DNA from: Zymoseptoria tritici IPO323
Taxonomy: Eukaryota > Ascomycota > Dothideomycetes > Mycosphaerellales > Mycosphaerellaceae
Reading direction: 5' to 3'
Assembly (NCBI RefSeq): GCF_000219625.1
Contig: NC_018203.1
Location: 124,001 to 188,000 of the forward strand
DNA length: 64,000 bases
A program made the translations under genes and the position numbers. Numbering within the stretch: the stretch's first letter is position 1; every line of letters begins with the position of its first letter. Positions 12,533 through 24,187 of the stretch are shown piece after piece. Below the pieces are notes generated by a model, which did no database searches, was not told the DNA's origin, and worked only from the letters and a program-made list of their open reading frames with translations.

Positions 12533-13091
12533 CCGTGCATGCAAACGACTAACACAACCCTTCCAAGCTCCCACCAAGCCAAATGAAGCCAAACCCTCCA
12601 TCAATCCAGAATCCTGCACACCCAAACCGTGAAAGCGTGAAACCGTGAAATCGTACCATACCGTGACACTAAATCCAGCACTTCCTCTTCATCCTCTTCA
12701 CACTCCTCCGAGTTTTCCGGATCATCAAGAAACAAGAAACATATGACAAAACAAAGCTACTCCTCCATTTTCGCCGGTCCCTTCACCGCTAGGCCTTTCG
12801 CTCTCGAATGTCTCCGCTATTGGAACCTCCGCCATCGAACCCTCCTACGGACCTCGCCGAACCCACCTCCTCCAATCCCGCCGGTCGACGAAGTCTCCTC
12901 TGAACTCACCGCCATCGAAGTCTCCAACTCACTGCTATTGACAGCTCCTGCGAACTCACCACCCTGACCGCCTGCGGACTTACCGCCTCGACCTCCAAAC
13001 TCCGAGCTGGCCTTGACCTTCTCGGCGGTGCACGCTTCCTCCTCCTTTTCGTCCGCTCCTTGCCGTCCTCTTTACCGTCCTCCTGGCCGCC

Positions 13092-13132
13092 CTCACCTTC
13101 TCACCTTCTCACCTTCTCACCTTCTCACCTTC
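13092..13132 (+). repeat. (TCACCTTC)n tandem repeat
   Basis: About five consecutive octamers of TCACCTTC lie within a pyrimidine-rich strand. They are perfect apart from the ends. Confidence 0.9.
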
Positions 13133-13279
13133 CGCACTACGCACGAAGCATCGTCTACCTCCGAAAAAGAATCATCCTCTCCAAAGAGCCGAGGACACCT
13201 CTCGCAAAGACCTTACGCCTCTCCGACGCCTCTCTCTCTCTCTCTCTCGCAAGCAGCAAGTTTGCGAACGGTACTCCAT

Positions 13280-13420
13280 ACCGCACCCCAATTAATAGTA
13301 AAAGAAAGCCCAACACAACCGCAAAGGAAGTCCCAACCCAAACCGCAAAGGAAAGCCCAACCCAACCGTAAAGCAAAGCCAACCAAACCGTAAAGGAAAG
13401 CCCGACCCAACCCAAGCGCA
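13280..13420 (+). repeat. Degenerate tandem repeat of about 24-30 bp
   Basis: Repeated blocks of the form AAAGGAAAGCCCAACCCAACCG (with variants AAAGGAAGTCCCAACCC and AAAGCAAAGCCAACC) occur about five times. Frames through it give Pro/Lys/Thr or Gly/Phe/Leu repeats on opposite strands. These are by-products of the repeat rather than evidence of coding. Confidence 0.8.
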
Positions 13421-13654
13421 CAGAACCCTACCCGCGAGGAAAGGAAAGCGGAAAGCGGAAAGTCAGAAAAGTGCGAACGTTATGAACCCACGCACGATTG
13501 GTTGGATACGAATTCGGGAAGGATGGAGGCTGGATGAGGTACCGCAGTTTCTGTTTTGCTTGCTCTGTGGTTCGATGGAGAGATTTCGTTTTTTCTTAGG
13601 AGGAACAGCGGCGGCGGCGGCGGCGGCGGTGGTGGGATGGGTTGTTTCTGCGAT

Positions 13655-13812
13655 GAGGAGGTGAGGAGATGAGATGATGAGATGAGATGATGAGGAGATG
13701 AGGAGATGATGGGGAGGAGATGACGATGATGTGAGATGATGGGAGATGATGGAGATGTAAGGAGATGATGATGATGTGAGACGATGGGATGAGATGATGA
13801 GATGATGGGGAG
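13655..13812 (+). repeat. GAGATGATG-type microsatellite
   Basis: The stretch is made almost entirely of GATGA, GAGATGATG and GATGATGATG units. A GCGGCG run lies directly upstream (about 13608-13632) and encodes a poly-Ala or poly-Pro run in the antisense frames. The long minus-strand frame across it encodes Ser/His/Leu/Ile repeats and is a repeat artefact. Confidence 0.85.
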
Positions 13813-14097
13813 TTTGGCTGTGGCGACCGAGATGACACGGGTTGAGGGAGGGTGTGGGGAGGGTGTGGTGGCTGACACGGGCGTTGGGAGGAGGGTGTGG
13901 GGTTGATCGGGTGTTGGGGTGAGCGATGGTGACGAGTAGGTGTAGTGTAGGTGCGTTGCGTTGTGTGCTGTGTTGGGTTGCGTTGCGGCTATCTCTGCTG
14001 GATGACTGAATGACTAGATGACTGGGTGACTGGATCGCCGGACGACTTGATGACTGAATGTTCCTCGGCTGGAAGACTGGACGGATGATTCGACGAC

Positions 14098-14285
14098 TCC
14101 TTTCGACCGATATTCGAACGACATTCGACGACATTCGAACGACATTTTCAAACGACATTCGAACGACATTCGCTTGTCTGCGGCTGCTTATCTGGGAGAA
14201 AGACAGGAAGAGGACTAGACTGCACTGGACTGGATTCGACTAGACTGGACTGGAATTAAGAGTACTGGACTGGACTGGACTGGAC
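14098..14285 (+). repeat. Two adjoining short-unit repeats (ACGACATTCGA and ACTGG)
   Basis: At about 14105-14172 the unit (G)ACGACATTCGA recurs five or six times. At about 14213-14285 the pentamer GACTG/ACTGG recurs with interruptions. Together with neighbouring arrays this makes 12.3-14.3 kb the densest simple-repeat tract of the window. Confidence 0.75.
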
Positions 14286-15352
14286 TGCCGATGTAGGATA
14301 GAAGTGGTATGAGTGGCATAGTATAAGTGGCATAAGCGAGAAGTTTCCGCGTGAGGTCGCGCAAGACATGAAGGCTTGGTTCAAAGGACGCGGCGCAAGG
14401 AGGGGGAATGATCGTGGAGGGAGAGAGCTGAGCTGAGTGAGAAGATGGATTGGACAGTGGAGGGCCTGGCGGGTCTGGCTGGAGGGTCTGGCGAGTCTGG
14501 CTAGAGGGTCTGGCGAGTCTGACGGCGGTAGTGGTGGTGATTGCAAGCGGTGGTGGCGGTGAGAGTGTGTGGTGGTGCTGGTTGTCTTGATCTGCAGGAG
14601 ATCTGGTAGAGAGAGAATTCGGCAAAAAGAGTTGATCGATCTGGGTTGCCGAGTGGATCGATTTGGATCGTCGGCTGTCCGGTCGAGGCAGGTCTCGAAA
14701 GATGAGTATCAACGGACCATGCTCGCCTCGCCATATCCTCAAACCAGACTAATACCAGACTTGAACCCACACAGCGTGCAAGCAAGGACGGGTGAGCGAG
14801 AAGTCCCGCCAGAAGAAGCCCACTGCATCCGTCAGAATCCAAGAGATCTCATACACGAACAAGCGATCAATCGCCTACACATTCAGGGCATGTATGTATA
14901 CCCTTTCCTTTCCATCTTACCACTCACATCGGCTAACGCTAATATACCGTCCCTCCGATCTCCATTCCCAAAACCGCAGAGCGTAGCCATAGCCGCAGTC
15001 GCCGCAAGCAGTCACAGCCGTCTCAGCACCCGCAATACTCGCAGCAAGCAGTCACATCAGTCACAGCACCCGCAGCAGTCACAGCACTCGCAAAACACAT
15101 TGCAAGGATCGGAGTCCAAGATCACCACCACCTGCAGCGGACCAATAACTCCATAAGTCCAATCCGTCACTTTATGGCTACCCGCTTTCCCAGCCACCCA
15201 CTCTTAGAAGCCGCCGCACAATACCTTCAACCTCCATACTCATCCTCCCTCCAGCATCACATCCAGCAGTCCAACTCACCCTCGGGAGGGTGCTCAATCT
15301 CAATCGCGAAGTCTCGGCGCATCGCTCGCTCGGAGATAGCAGAGAAAACGCA

Positions 15353-15643
15353 TTACCGCTGTATGCTTAGAGTGTCATTCCATGCCACTCGACGAGTCAC
15401 CAGGCTGTGGTGCAACGCAACGTCTTCGGCGGGTAGGAAACTGAGTGAACGGTCGCGTTGGTGGCAGCGAGTCGTTGCCGCAGGTCTTGTTGCGAGGTCT
15501 GTTTGCTCGGCAATTTTGACCTGTTGGGCGATGGGGATGGCGGTTTCAGAGGCGATGAGGATGCGATATGCCGCACTCGCCAGCAGTAGCAGGAGTTGGA
15601 GGAAGTGGCGGCGCGGTAGTTCGCAAAACTTGGGAATTCTCAT
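15353..15643 (-). CDS. Possible small secreted or membrane-anchored protein, 96 residues
   Basis: An ATG at 15643 starts a frame whose N-terminus has basic residues followed by a Leu/Ala-rich hydrophobic stretch (RRHFLQLLLLLASAAYRILI), resembling a signal peptide or signal anchor. The rest is hydrophilic with two cysteines. I recognise no family. The frame overlaps a longer, Ser/Pro-rich minus-strand frame (15546-15923), so it could be an exon of something else or chance. Small size and the hydrophobic N-terminus are the only support. Confidence 0.2.
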   Translation of the reverse strand: MRIPKFCELPRRHFLQLLLLLASAAYRILIASETAIPIAQQVKIAEQTDLATRPAATTRCHQRDRSLSFLPAEDVALHHSLVTRRVAWNDTLSIQR

Positions 15644-15659
15644 AGCGCCTTCGTATTAA

Positions 15660-18454
15660 TGACTCCGCGCCTACATCACCCCCTGGTGTTACCGACACCG
15701 CCGTCGAGAGTATACTAGGTTCCATCACATGTGGCTGGACTATGCTGCACTCCTTGGTGTTCCTTGCTGCTCCTCGGGTTGGTCGTCGTGCTGTGCGGAC
15801 GTCGGAATAGTAGCAGTAGCATAAGGAGGAGAAGCAGGAGCAGGAGGAGGAGAGGTCGCGGTCATTTGAAGAGTTGGGAAATCGTGAAGGTGGTGGTTGA
15901 GGCGACGGACGCTGCGATGACATGAGTGACTCCTAGCTGATGTTGACTGACGTTGATTAAGCCTTTGACAGTGGCAGCGGATGTGGATGTGAATGTAGAT
16001 GCAGATGTGCAGTCATCGATGGGCTATGCTCCTCGCGGCCAGTATTTATGTGGATGAATGGAAGAAAGGAGGTTGAGTGAAAGTTGAGAAGATGGGGAAA
16101 CTGAACGAATTGCACAATTACGAGCAAAGACCGAAGATCTGGACTTGCCTTCTCTCCGCTACATGAGCCATACTCCCTCCCGATACGCCCCGGCTGTGGC
16201 AGTGACTCTGCTTCTCCATACATCGTTCGCCTCCGAGCTACGCTTAGGGTTTGAGCCTCGCAGCAATAGCCACCGACGACGACTCAGCCGGCAGCTCGTG
16301 AAGATTCATACCACCGTTTCGACGGTGCAAGACCACTTCTTGTACGATCGATTCCTCCACTCTCCTTGCCGACTCGCCGCTGCTACATCCGCCAGGCACA
16401 CTCACAGCAATACAATTGCCGCATGAACCTGACCCTCCAAAACTCTCCGCCGCAGTATGCGGGTGATTGACGAGACTGCTTGCAAAGAGCTGTCGAGAAG
16501 GGTCAAGGTCCAAGCAAAAAGATTCAGCTGGTCAGGCGAACGGTGCGATACCGAGCATCAGCACTACGGATCGTAAAATGCAGCCGACGCATCGCGAGGA
16601 GTCTCGAAATGTGCTGGCTGCCGAGGCTAGCGAATGTCCAGGAGAAGATGAGGAAGCGGTCCACCTCGACTGGGCAGACATGCCGGCCGGTCGTCTCAAG
16701 ACGCAAACTCGCCAGGGATCTCATGCCAGGGGCATCAGTGAACTTATTGGCACGGGTTGGCACGGCTTGGCATGGCATGATCCCCTCTGCCAATGCCGGC
16801 CAATAGTGCCATTCCCAATGCCAATAACTATTGGAATTGCCAATGCCAGCCATACCAACAGGATTTCGTGCCAACAAGCTGAATGAGGTGCATCGAGGCT
16901 TAATACCAGCAGCCTCCATTCTTGGGTATCAAGCTCATCGACAACCGGTCGGCGGCATCGATCGACATCCGTTGCATGGATGTTGCTGCTCTAAGCAAAT
17001 CTCCGGTCTGTATTGAGGCCTGGACTTGGATTCATCAAAGATGCTTGGCTGCGTGGTTCCGCCAGGACTCCCACAGACAGGAGAGATACTCCGCTTCACA
17101 AGATACGGCACAGTCTGAGAGTAGTGGTCCACAGCAACCTCGATCTCAAGGGAACGGACCAGCGAATACAAAGTCTTCTCTCCTTCCACTTGCTACGTCT
17201 TCCTACCACCATCCTTGCCACAACGAGGACATGTGGACAAGTCCGTTCTTCCCTTTTCGGTCCGTAGCGTGGCTGGCCGTCAGACGATGAGCCCCTCTCT
17301 TTGCATGCACTCCCACAAGAATCGATCGCCGCTTATCTGCTAGAGCATCCCGCGACTTCCCAGCAATGCTCTCTCTAACGTCCCTTTGGAACATACCAGT
17401 CCTTGCAATGTCCTGCCCGAATCGAGGAGTGTGGTCCCAATGCACACCGTCTCAGATCGTCCTTAAGCTTCAACACGCAAATGCCGCTCCTTCGTCCGAG
17501 AGTATGATGGTTTCGTCCTTTTTCGCCAACTTGCGGCGTGCCTGATCGATCGTCGGCGCTATCTTCTTTGAGTACTTCCAGAAGTCAACTAAGCTCCGCT
17601 TGATGTCGACTTGGTCGTTAAAACTCCTAATTCCCGAGGCTGATGGAAACGGCGGGAAACCACAAGGATAAGCTCGCTGCAGCGCGCTCCTGGAACGCAC
17701 GACAAACGATCACGGCTAACGAACGATGGCTAGTCACGATGACTGGAGCATTCGAATCCCCTCACATGAAAGCATCAGCTGCTTCGTCACTCATGTGCCC
17801 AAGCGTAGAAGTCTCCTGAGGACGATGCAAATTTTCAAGCCGGGACTCGACAATTCATGCCTTACTTGAAGCCTTGAAGGAGTTACATGGTAGCGAGGAG
17901 CAATGCCGCAGATCTCCTCCTCTCCTTGTGCCCAGACGACGGCTTTGATGGCCGCTTGCTCCGGCTTGAGGCCCGGCGGTGGAATGATATCCCGTGGCGT
18001 TACTCTGTGTGTCTTCCGTTCCTCCAGCAAGCCAGTCGGCCGTGTTTGATCACGAGTGTGGTGCTGTGCGGGAATTGCTGCGTCTTCAGCTTGAACTGAT
18101 CCATCTTCTCCCTGTTCTTCTTCTGGGCGTCAAGCTGGTTCGCGGCCGTGTCCAGAGTGTGCTAATCCCTCCGGCTCAAGCTTTAGTGAGCAAATGGACA
18201 TCCTCGTCGGGATCAAACGGCAAAAGGGGAGTCGTTGTCCGGACTGGAATTAAAGGCGATCGGTGAAGAGAAGAGCACCGAAGAACGAGCGTGCTCGAAT
18301 CTCGGTATCGATATCAGTTTCCACGTGGCCAGCGGACAAGGCGGCAGACCTTTCTCAGCAATTCAGTCTCTCCGTGCTCGGATCAGGTGACAGCGGTTGC
18401 CTGAAGAGACAGGCAAATGCTGGTTGCTGAGCTGAGAGCATTGCAATCGTACGT
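15660..18454. other. Stretch without a convincing gene
   Basis: Frames of 60-140 codons on both strands lack recognisable domains. A local run of TTGGCA/TGCCAA words between about 16745 and 16875 (TTGGCACGG repeated, then CCAATGCC repeated in the opposite sense) could form an imperfect hairpin. No RIP signature and no transposon ends were seen. Confidence 0.4.
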
Positions 18455-19019
18455 CTCCTTCTCCTAGTTGTTGCGTGCGTCCGCCTCCTCTGTCTTGGTC
18501 AATTTCTTCTTCTCGTACCTGAGTCCGAAGATGAAAGGAGTTCCGTACGTAGGCACGTACTCAAGCTGTTCGACCTCGCAGCGAAGCTCACGCCTAGGCC
18601 GTCCATGTTGAACCAAATTCTCGTCCACGTCACCGTCGTCGACGCAATGCAGTCACGGGGCTCGACTCATAATGGTCAAGTCCGGCGTGATGCTGAGAAC
18701 AGTGTCCAAAGGGATCTCCAGCGACATCAGCGCTTTTTCCCACATGTTGGCGATAGAGATGGACTGCATCTCCACGTGGTCAGTAATCATCGGACCCAAG
18801 TTGCCGAGCCTTTTTCTTCAACTTGTCAATGATGAGCATCACTCCGACGCCACTGTTCATCGCAGCCTTGCGAGGGAAGCCGATCTTGTTGCTGATGCCG
18901 CTGATGGTCTGGGAGTGGTAAGCGGACATGCCGACGGGGTGCAGCGGGGCATTGGTTGTCCAGTACGTGACGTTGCATGGTCGAGGTCCTCTTCGACTCT
19001 GCACTGGCTTGTCCTGCAT
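18455..19019 (-). pseudogene. Relic of an unidentified protein gene
   Basis: Read on the minus strand, a coherent frame of about 79 codons (19019-18783, ending LIIDKLKKKARQLG) is followed, after a one-base shift, by a second coherent frame. This includes MITDHVEMQSISIANMWEKA, a single TGA stop, then another ~65 codons (ELRCEVEQLEYVPTYGTPFI) ending near 18462. The amino-acid texture (mixed, no low complexity) looks like a real protein of at least 190 residues broken by one frameshift and one stop. I cannot name the family. An unannotated intron at the shift is the alternative, but no good splice sites were seen. Confidence 0.4.
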
Positions 19020-19492
19020 CGCTCGGAAGTCCTCCTGCTCCGCCCGAGACTTGCTAGCTTCTCATCGAGTCTAGACTTCCGATAAGCAGACTGCGAGGTA
19101 GACTAAGAATCTTCAGACATGACTTCGGGCTGGACTTGTTCGGCTTCAATCTGGCCACCACTTTTGAGCCTGTGCACTTGATCGACAGCGCAGTAATATC
19201 CCGCTTGGTGTCATTCGATTCCCTAGCCTGACTGGCGAATCGACTCTAGCGATTTCTGCCTCAAGCTTCTGTACGTCTAGTAACCCCTGCCTCAAGGTGC
19301 TGCATGCGGTGGTTCAGAGGGTAACCATGCTCCAGCTTCAGCCGATGCGCTCGAAGCAGCGATATTGACGTTAATGGTGGGGAGGGTGGCGGTAGATGCG
19401 AAGGGAGTCGGATGATGGACAGAGGAGATGGTGGGATGATGAGGTGGAAGACGAAGTGAGAGAGCCGAGAGATCAGAAGGAAAGAAGCCCGT

Positions 19493-20088
19493 TCATGAGC
19501 AGATGAGTCCCTTCGCCTTGCGCATAATCTGCTCTGCGTTTGGCCGCTTGCTTGCCTTTCCGATCAAATCCGCGACTGTCCACTGGACACCATCTTCGAA
19601 CACGCGACTGACGTTGCTTGCCAACATGAGCTCACTCTCCTCCCCATCTGGATCGTAGAAGATGATGGCGGACGGGTTCCTTAGTGGGTACATGAGACCT
19701 TTCCGGTCCTCCACTCAAAGTCAAGCTTCTGACCATCACTGGACTTGCGAATCGTCGTCCTCTAGACCAGATTCTTGTCGTCGAACAAAAACTCCGGGAC
19801 GACCCGCGCAAAACAAACAGATATATATTCACAAACTTCCCCCCTCCAACCAATCAAGTAAAACCTCCCATTTGGCCGCTTCGTAAGAAACCGGGCTTGT
19901 AGTAATATAACGAAGTGGAAATCGGTTGTCTGGACTCGTGCAGTTTCTTTTGCTGTTTCGGTGGTCGGGTATGGAACAAACGCAGAGACTTCCTTTGGTC
20001 CGAGGATTGACTGGTTGAATGATTGCGGAGTGGTTCGACGTTGTTGTTTTGTTGCGATTGCGCTGGTGGTGCGCGAGTTCGAGTTCAT
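19493..20088 (-). pseudogene. Relic of an unidentified protein gene
   Basis: A minus-strand frame from an ATG at 20088 runs 108 codons to a TAG near 19762. Beyond the stop the same frame continues as RTTIRKSSDGQKLDFEW and then shifts into the frame that encodes FYDPDGEESELMLASNVSRV down to a stop at 19493. One stop plus one frameshift within otherwise protein-like sequence suggests a decayed gene of at least 190 residues. The stop could instead mark an intron, since a tract with GTTTGTG donor-like sequence lies just before it. The family is not recognised. Confidence 0.35.
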
Positions 20089-20139
20089 CTTTTACACGCT
20101 AAGGGAACCCGGGTCCGTTCAGAACCACTCGTTGCCTCG

Positions 20140-20542
20140 ACCTTGTGCACCTTGCGATGTCTTCGCAGATTGGAGATGACCGGAGAGTGGCGGGCATGGT
20201 CCTCCGCGGCGCAAGCGAATGCTGGAGATTGTGTAAGTGACCACGTGGTGATGTGAACTTGTCAAGATCTTATGCTTCTCGCCGGCTACACGTATGTCTT
20301 TGCATCGAGCTCGGTCGAGTGAACCGCTTGTCGCAGATCTTGCACTTATGCTTCTTGTCCGAGCTTGACAACACCTTTGAGCTGGGTTGCCCTAACGTGA
20401 CATACCGCGCTGGAGGAACGTCTGGTCCGGAAAGTTCAGTCGTCGGTATCGATGTCGGTGTCGTCGTCGTTGCCCGGCAGCGCGCAGGAGCGTTGTCGGT
20501 GGGTGGGCGGGCGGTGATGTGTTTCAGGAGGCCTAGGTTCAA
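20140..20542 (-). pseudogene. C2H2 zinc-finger transcription factor relic
   Basis: On the minus strand, after a Thr/Pro/Ser-rich stretch, the frame encodes HKCKICDKRFTRPSSMQRH. This is the first half of a classical fungal C2H2 finger of the Msn2/Com2-like type. The expected His and linker (HTGEK) are lost: the sequence reads TCSRREA then a stop, consistent with a small deletion just before a GEK-like GGCGAGAAG. About 60 bases further on, in another frame, SNLRRHRKVH marks the second finger (20145-20174), which has also lost canonical residues. The protein would have been a DNA-binding regulator. As it stands neither finger is complete. Confidence 0.6.
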
Positions 20543-20578
20543 TGGACGGTGATATGTTCCAGGAGGCTTAGGTTCGAT
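20515..20578 (+). repeat. Short direct duplication of 33 bp
   Basis: GTGATGTGTTTCAGGAGGCCTAGGTTCAATGG is followed by GTGATATGTTCCAGGAGGCTTAGGTTCGATGG. The two copies differ by four or five transitions. The duplication sits at the upstream edge of the C2H2 relic. Confidence 0.7.
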
Positions 20579-20729
20579 GGTTGGTCACTTCTGATGAAAA
20601 CCGGCCCTGCTTTGCGAAAGTCTCCTTTCTGGCGGTCCTTGTCGGCTTTGCTGAGAGTGGCTCCTTTATTCTGTTTGCGAGCCAAGAGGATATCCCGTTT
20701 TGCTCAGAACTTTAGAGCGCTTGCGCCAA

Positions 20730-21331
20730 TCAGAGCACGCTTAGCCTCCTGCCGGTGCATCTCGGCGTAGTGATTGCTCTGTGACTTGACTGATAAGTGT
20801 CGGCCAATCTTCTTGCTAGGCTGACCTCCCAAGGTGGTTGATCGGTATATCTGGAATGTGCGTGGGCGGTGATGGCATCAGGAAAAGGCGATATCGGTCG
20901 AAGGGAAGGCTGGATAGGCCTCGGTGCGGCGTTGGCATTTCCATGAGCCCATATTGCACGCTCGGCAGCCATTGGCTTGACTTTCGGTGCCGGCGACGAC
21001 TCCATCGGATCGGGCAATTGTTGTGTCGCCAGTGGCTCTTCGTCCCTACGCCGGAACAAAGCCTTCACTTGCCGGAACTTGAATCGAGGACTTCAGAGAC
21101 TAGGACCTTGTTGTGATCTTTGTCATCGAATCGCAGGACAATCTCCAGCGCATTCATCATAATCCAGTCCACGGCGTGATCCACCAGCATGATACTTGGC
21201 TTGGGCTGTAACAGCATGCGCTTCGAAAACGAAGGGTCCGACGGCGGCTGCAATGATCTGACGTATCGGTAGCTTCGGCAGTCGTGCGTGCGGCACTGGT
21301 CATTGGCCGGCGATGGTGGTGACGAGGTCAA
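20730..21331 (-). pseudogene. Relic of an unidentified fungal protein gene
   Basis: Two minus-strand frames abut: 21331-21065, ending VDHAVDWIMMNALEIVLRF..VLVSEVLDSSSGK, and 21068-20730, starting LFRRRDEEPLATQQLPDP. They overlap by a few bases in different frames and together read like one protein of nearly 200 residues interrupted by a frameshift. The first part has ordered-looking hydrophobic/acidic alternation and the second is Pro/Ala-rich. I do not recognise a domain. Confidence 0.3.
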
Positions 21332-21339
21332 ACATTGCG

Positions 21340-23990
21340 AGTCGGCCTATGGCATGTCTCGGCGCATGTGTTGGGATGTTGTCGGAGGCGGTGTTGGTAG
21401 AAGAAGCCCGGAACCTTCAGCCATCGTCGAAGGTGTCAATTGACTGTTGGCTTATTACTCTGATCGATCCGAAGATGTTATCATCGATAGATTTCAACGT
21501 ACGCCGTACGATGTTCTCTGCCTCACCAACGCCAAATTAGAGACTGTTCGAGAGCAGATGCCTCCGTATGTGTCCGTTAAAGTTAAAGCAGGACTAATTC
21601 CTAGAACCGTTAAGGGCCGGAGCTGGAAGCAAGCTCGTGTCGATCTTTCCCAGTCGTCGAGACTTTTATCGCGAAGACACGGCAATTGCTTGGAGGTCAC
21701 AAATCCTCGTGTCAGTCTTTCATGCTCTCGCTTGTCACAAGGCGTAAGGAGTGATCCTGGGCCATACAAGCTTCGAGCTCAATCAGACAGAGCCCTCTAC
21801 CGGCTTGACACGCCGCCGAATGTCGTGTACAAATCTTCCATGGCGAGGTGTGTGAGTCCGCATTCATACTCGATCGCATCCGGGTCCTCGGTGCCAACGA
21901 TGCCGAGACACGGCAAAGCACGGCACTTGCTTTCGGAAGCCTGACGGACTCCGCCTGCTTCATCACAGCTTTCTTCAAGCCACAGCGGCGATCCAGTGGA
22001 GGAGCCTGACCACTTCTCACCCGGCCTGCAGCGGAGATTTGCAGTCAAAGAGATGGCTTTAGGAAGAGCGCCAGTCAACGAGGAACGCCACCAGATCGAT
22101 GAGAGACCCTGAGAGCGACCGCGATTCAAACATCTTGAAGATTGACAGTAGCTGTCCAGAATTGTAGTGGCAGTATTGAGGGAGGGAGTCGTATTTATCA
22201 AGGTAGACTGCGTCCGAACAGCGCTATCGCGTGATTAAGAAATTGCGGCCAATGGCCATGGCCACAAGATGTCCACGATTTGGCCTTGGACGACTTCGAC
22301 GTCCTCTTCCGACTCATCCCGTTCAACGCGGAGGCCTGATCGGCAGGGTAGGTTGATGGAGCATTCGATTTCTGTTTCACCTATTCAGAGCCATTGGTGG
22401 GATCTTTAAGGTCTGCGTTGCGCTGATGAGCTGTACGTATCCATGCACCGCATGCTTCAAAGACGATCGTCCGGACATCGTTGCGGAGTGGAACCTGAAG
22501 CTTAGAATTGATCTCAGTTGCCAGCGGAAAATTGGTGTCAGATCGTCGCCAGCTTGCTTGAGGCATCCTCAAGATCCGTTCGTGTTGTCGGCTACTTCTC
22601 ATGCACAGCTGCACGCTTCTGCTCGAATCCGGTGGCTTCTGCGGCGCTGCCATATGCGGATGCTGGTCTCCTTGTAAGTTCTCAAGAAGCATTACCCAAC
22701 ACTCTCCGCTGCGTGAATCTGGACAAATTCTTCGCACCAGCCTTTATCCTCCGTGTCGTTCCTGAGGACAAAATCCCCTGTCTCCGGCCCTCCTTCCAGA
22801 TCCTTTCAAAGACATGCTTCGCCACCTCTTCCATCAGTATACGTTTGCCGTGATGGCGACCTTCGGCCCAATCGCCTTCGCAGATATCGCTGGTATCGGC
22901 GTGACATCGTGGATCATCTTGCCGTAGCCATGTTGGAAGCCGTTGTGGGAGCGGCCGAACTCGCCGCGATTGGTAGAGATCAAACGGCCGCCGCCATGGT
23001 AGAGGCAGTCGCGCCAGTGGCCTTCGTAGTAGGCGTGGCCGAGCCAGGCGACGTGCTCATTCCGAGTTCCGCAGCAGATGTCGTGGGAACGGCGTCGATG
23101 GTCTCCATGGATGATTCCGTCTGATAAATGCCGTCTGCGAAGGTCCTCTCTGTCTGGCGGCGCAGCCTAAAGCTCACTTACGAGGCAGTCAAAGAAGCGG
23201 TCATATCCCAACGCTACCACCAAGGACGGAAGAGCGTCCAAAGGTGCTTCGGACCGCAGTTCAGGAGTTTTCTGGCGCCGCACTGCGAAACCCTGGACAA
23301 AAACGGTAGTATAACAACGATGTTGATTCGCAGCCTACAGATACACCACAGACTGCTTCAATGCAGCCAGCCTGGTCTTGCCATCCTCTGCAGCATACTC
23401 TTCGAGGGAAGGGGATCCACGCTCACGGTATGAGGAAGGAGGTGCCAACGGCATTTCGCCCAGTCATGCCATCTTTATGAAGTATGGCCGACTTGGCCCA
23501 ACCCTGCACTGGAGCTGGCATGGTGAGGTGGCCGGAATGAAAGATGGAGAAAAGACGGACAGGTCGCCGTTGTTGATATCACTAGTGCTCATGACCGAGG
23601 CAGTGCTGGGATCTTGAATTGATCAGGTGAACCGGGCTTGAGGGAGGATCATGCGTGTCGAGCATGCTGGGTGCTTGGCCTCGAACAAACCTGGTGCATA
23701 AAGTCCGGAGGTCTCAAGATTGCCGCAATCTCAGCTCGCCAAGGCAGCGGGCGAAAGAGGAGAGAGCGCAAGCCGATGGCGTTGAGGAGGCACGGAGCCC
23801 ACGATTCGAGCATATATTCGGGCGCTGGGCTTGATTTGTCCTCAGCCACCGCGGCTTGCATCAACGATAGACTCGGCGCACATCAACGATAGACTCCGCA
23901 CAGTTCCGGGAAGCCAGAGGCTCCTCCTTGTCAATATCTCCCGCGTCCTGTTCGTCGTGGTCGTCCAGGAAGCAAGCAGCCGCCAGATCT
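21340..23990. other. Stretch without a convincing gene
   Basis: Several medium frames look partly protein-like. Examples are 21447-21620 plus (start AYYSDRSEDVIIDRFQ, then PYDVLCLTNAKLETVREQMP), 21797-22201 minus, and 22870-23120 plus (Ala/Val-rich). None could be joined into a gene or assigned to a family. They may be further gene relics of the kind seen on either side. Confidence 0.35.
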
Positions 23991-24187
23991 CGCTTGTCCG
24001 ATCCATATCCTCTCCCATCGTACCATTGACCCAGATCTTGCCTCATGCCCAGCTGGCTTCGTCGAATCAAGGAACGAGACGCCCCGTCATCGCTTGTCCG
24101 ATCCATGCCCTCACTCTCCACCGCTGACCCAGATCTTGCCTCATGCCCAGCTCGAATGTTCGAATCGAGGAACAAATCGCCAGGTCC
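23991..24187 (-). repeat. Tandem duplication of about 100 bp inside the kelch relic
   Basis: CGCTTGTCCGATCCAT occurs at 23991 and 24091. Both copies continue to TGACCCAGATCTTGCCTCATGCCCAGCT. On the minus strand the shared part corresponds to the WAWGKIW-type core of a kelch blade, so this may be either a remnant of repeated kelch blades or a recent local duplication. The high identity favours duplication. Confidence 0.75.

Noticed and set aside
13463..14158. Minus-strand 231-codon frame
   Set aside because: It consists almost wholly of translated GATGA microsatellite and GCG runs (Ser/His/Ile/Leu and poly-Ala), with no domain.
15720..15925. Leu/Val/Arg-rich plus-strand frame with a possible transmembrane segment
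   Set aside because: It is short, overlaps frames in both orientations and ends in AGGAGGAGAAGC-type repeats giving Arg runs. There is no independent support.
16745..16875. TTGGCA/TGCCAA-rich imperfect palindrome as a transposon end
   Set aside because: There is no target duplication, no paired terminus at a distance and no transposase nearby. It looks like local simple-sequence drift.
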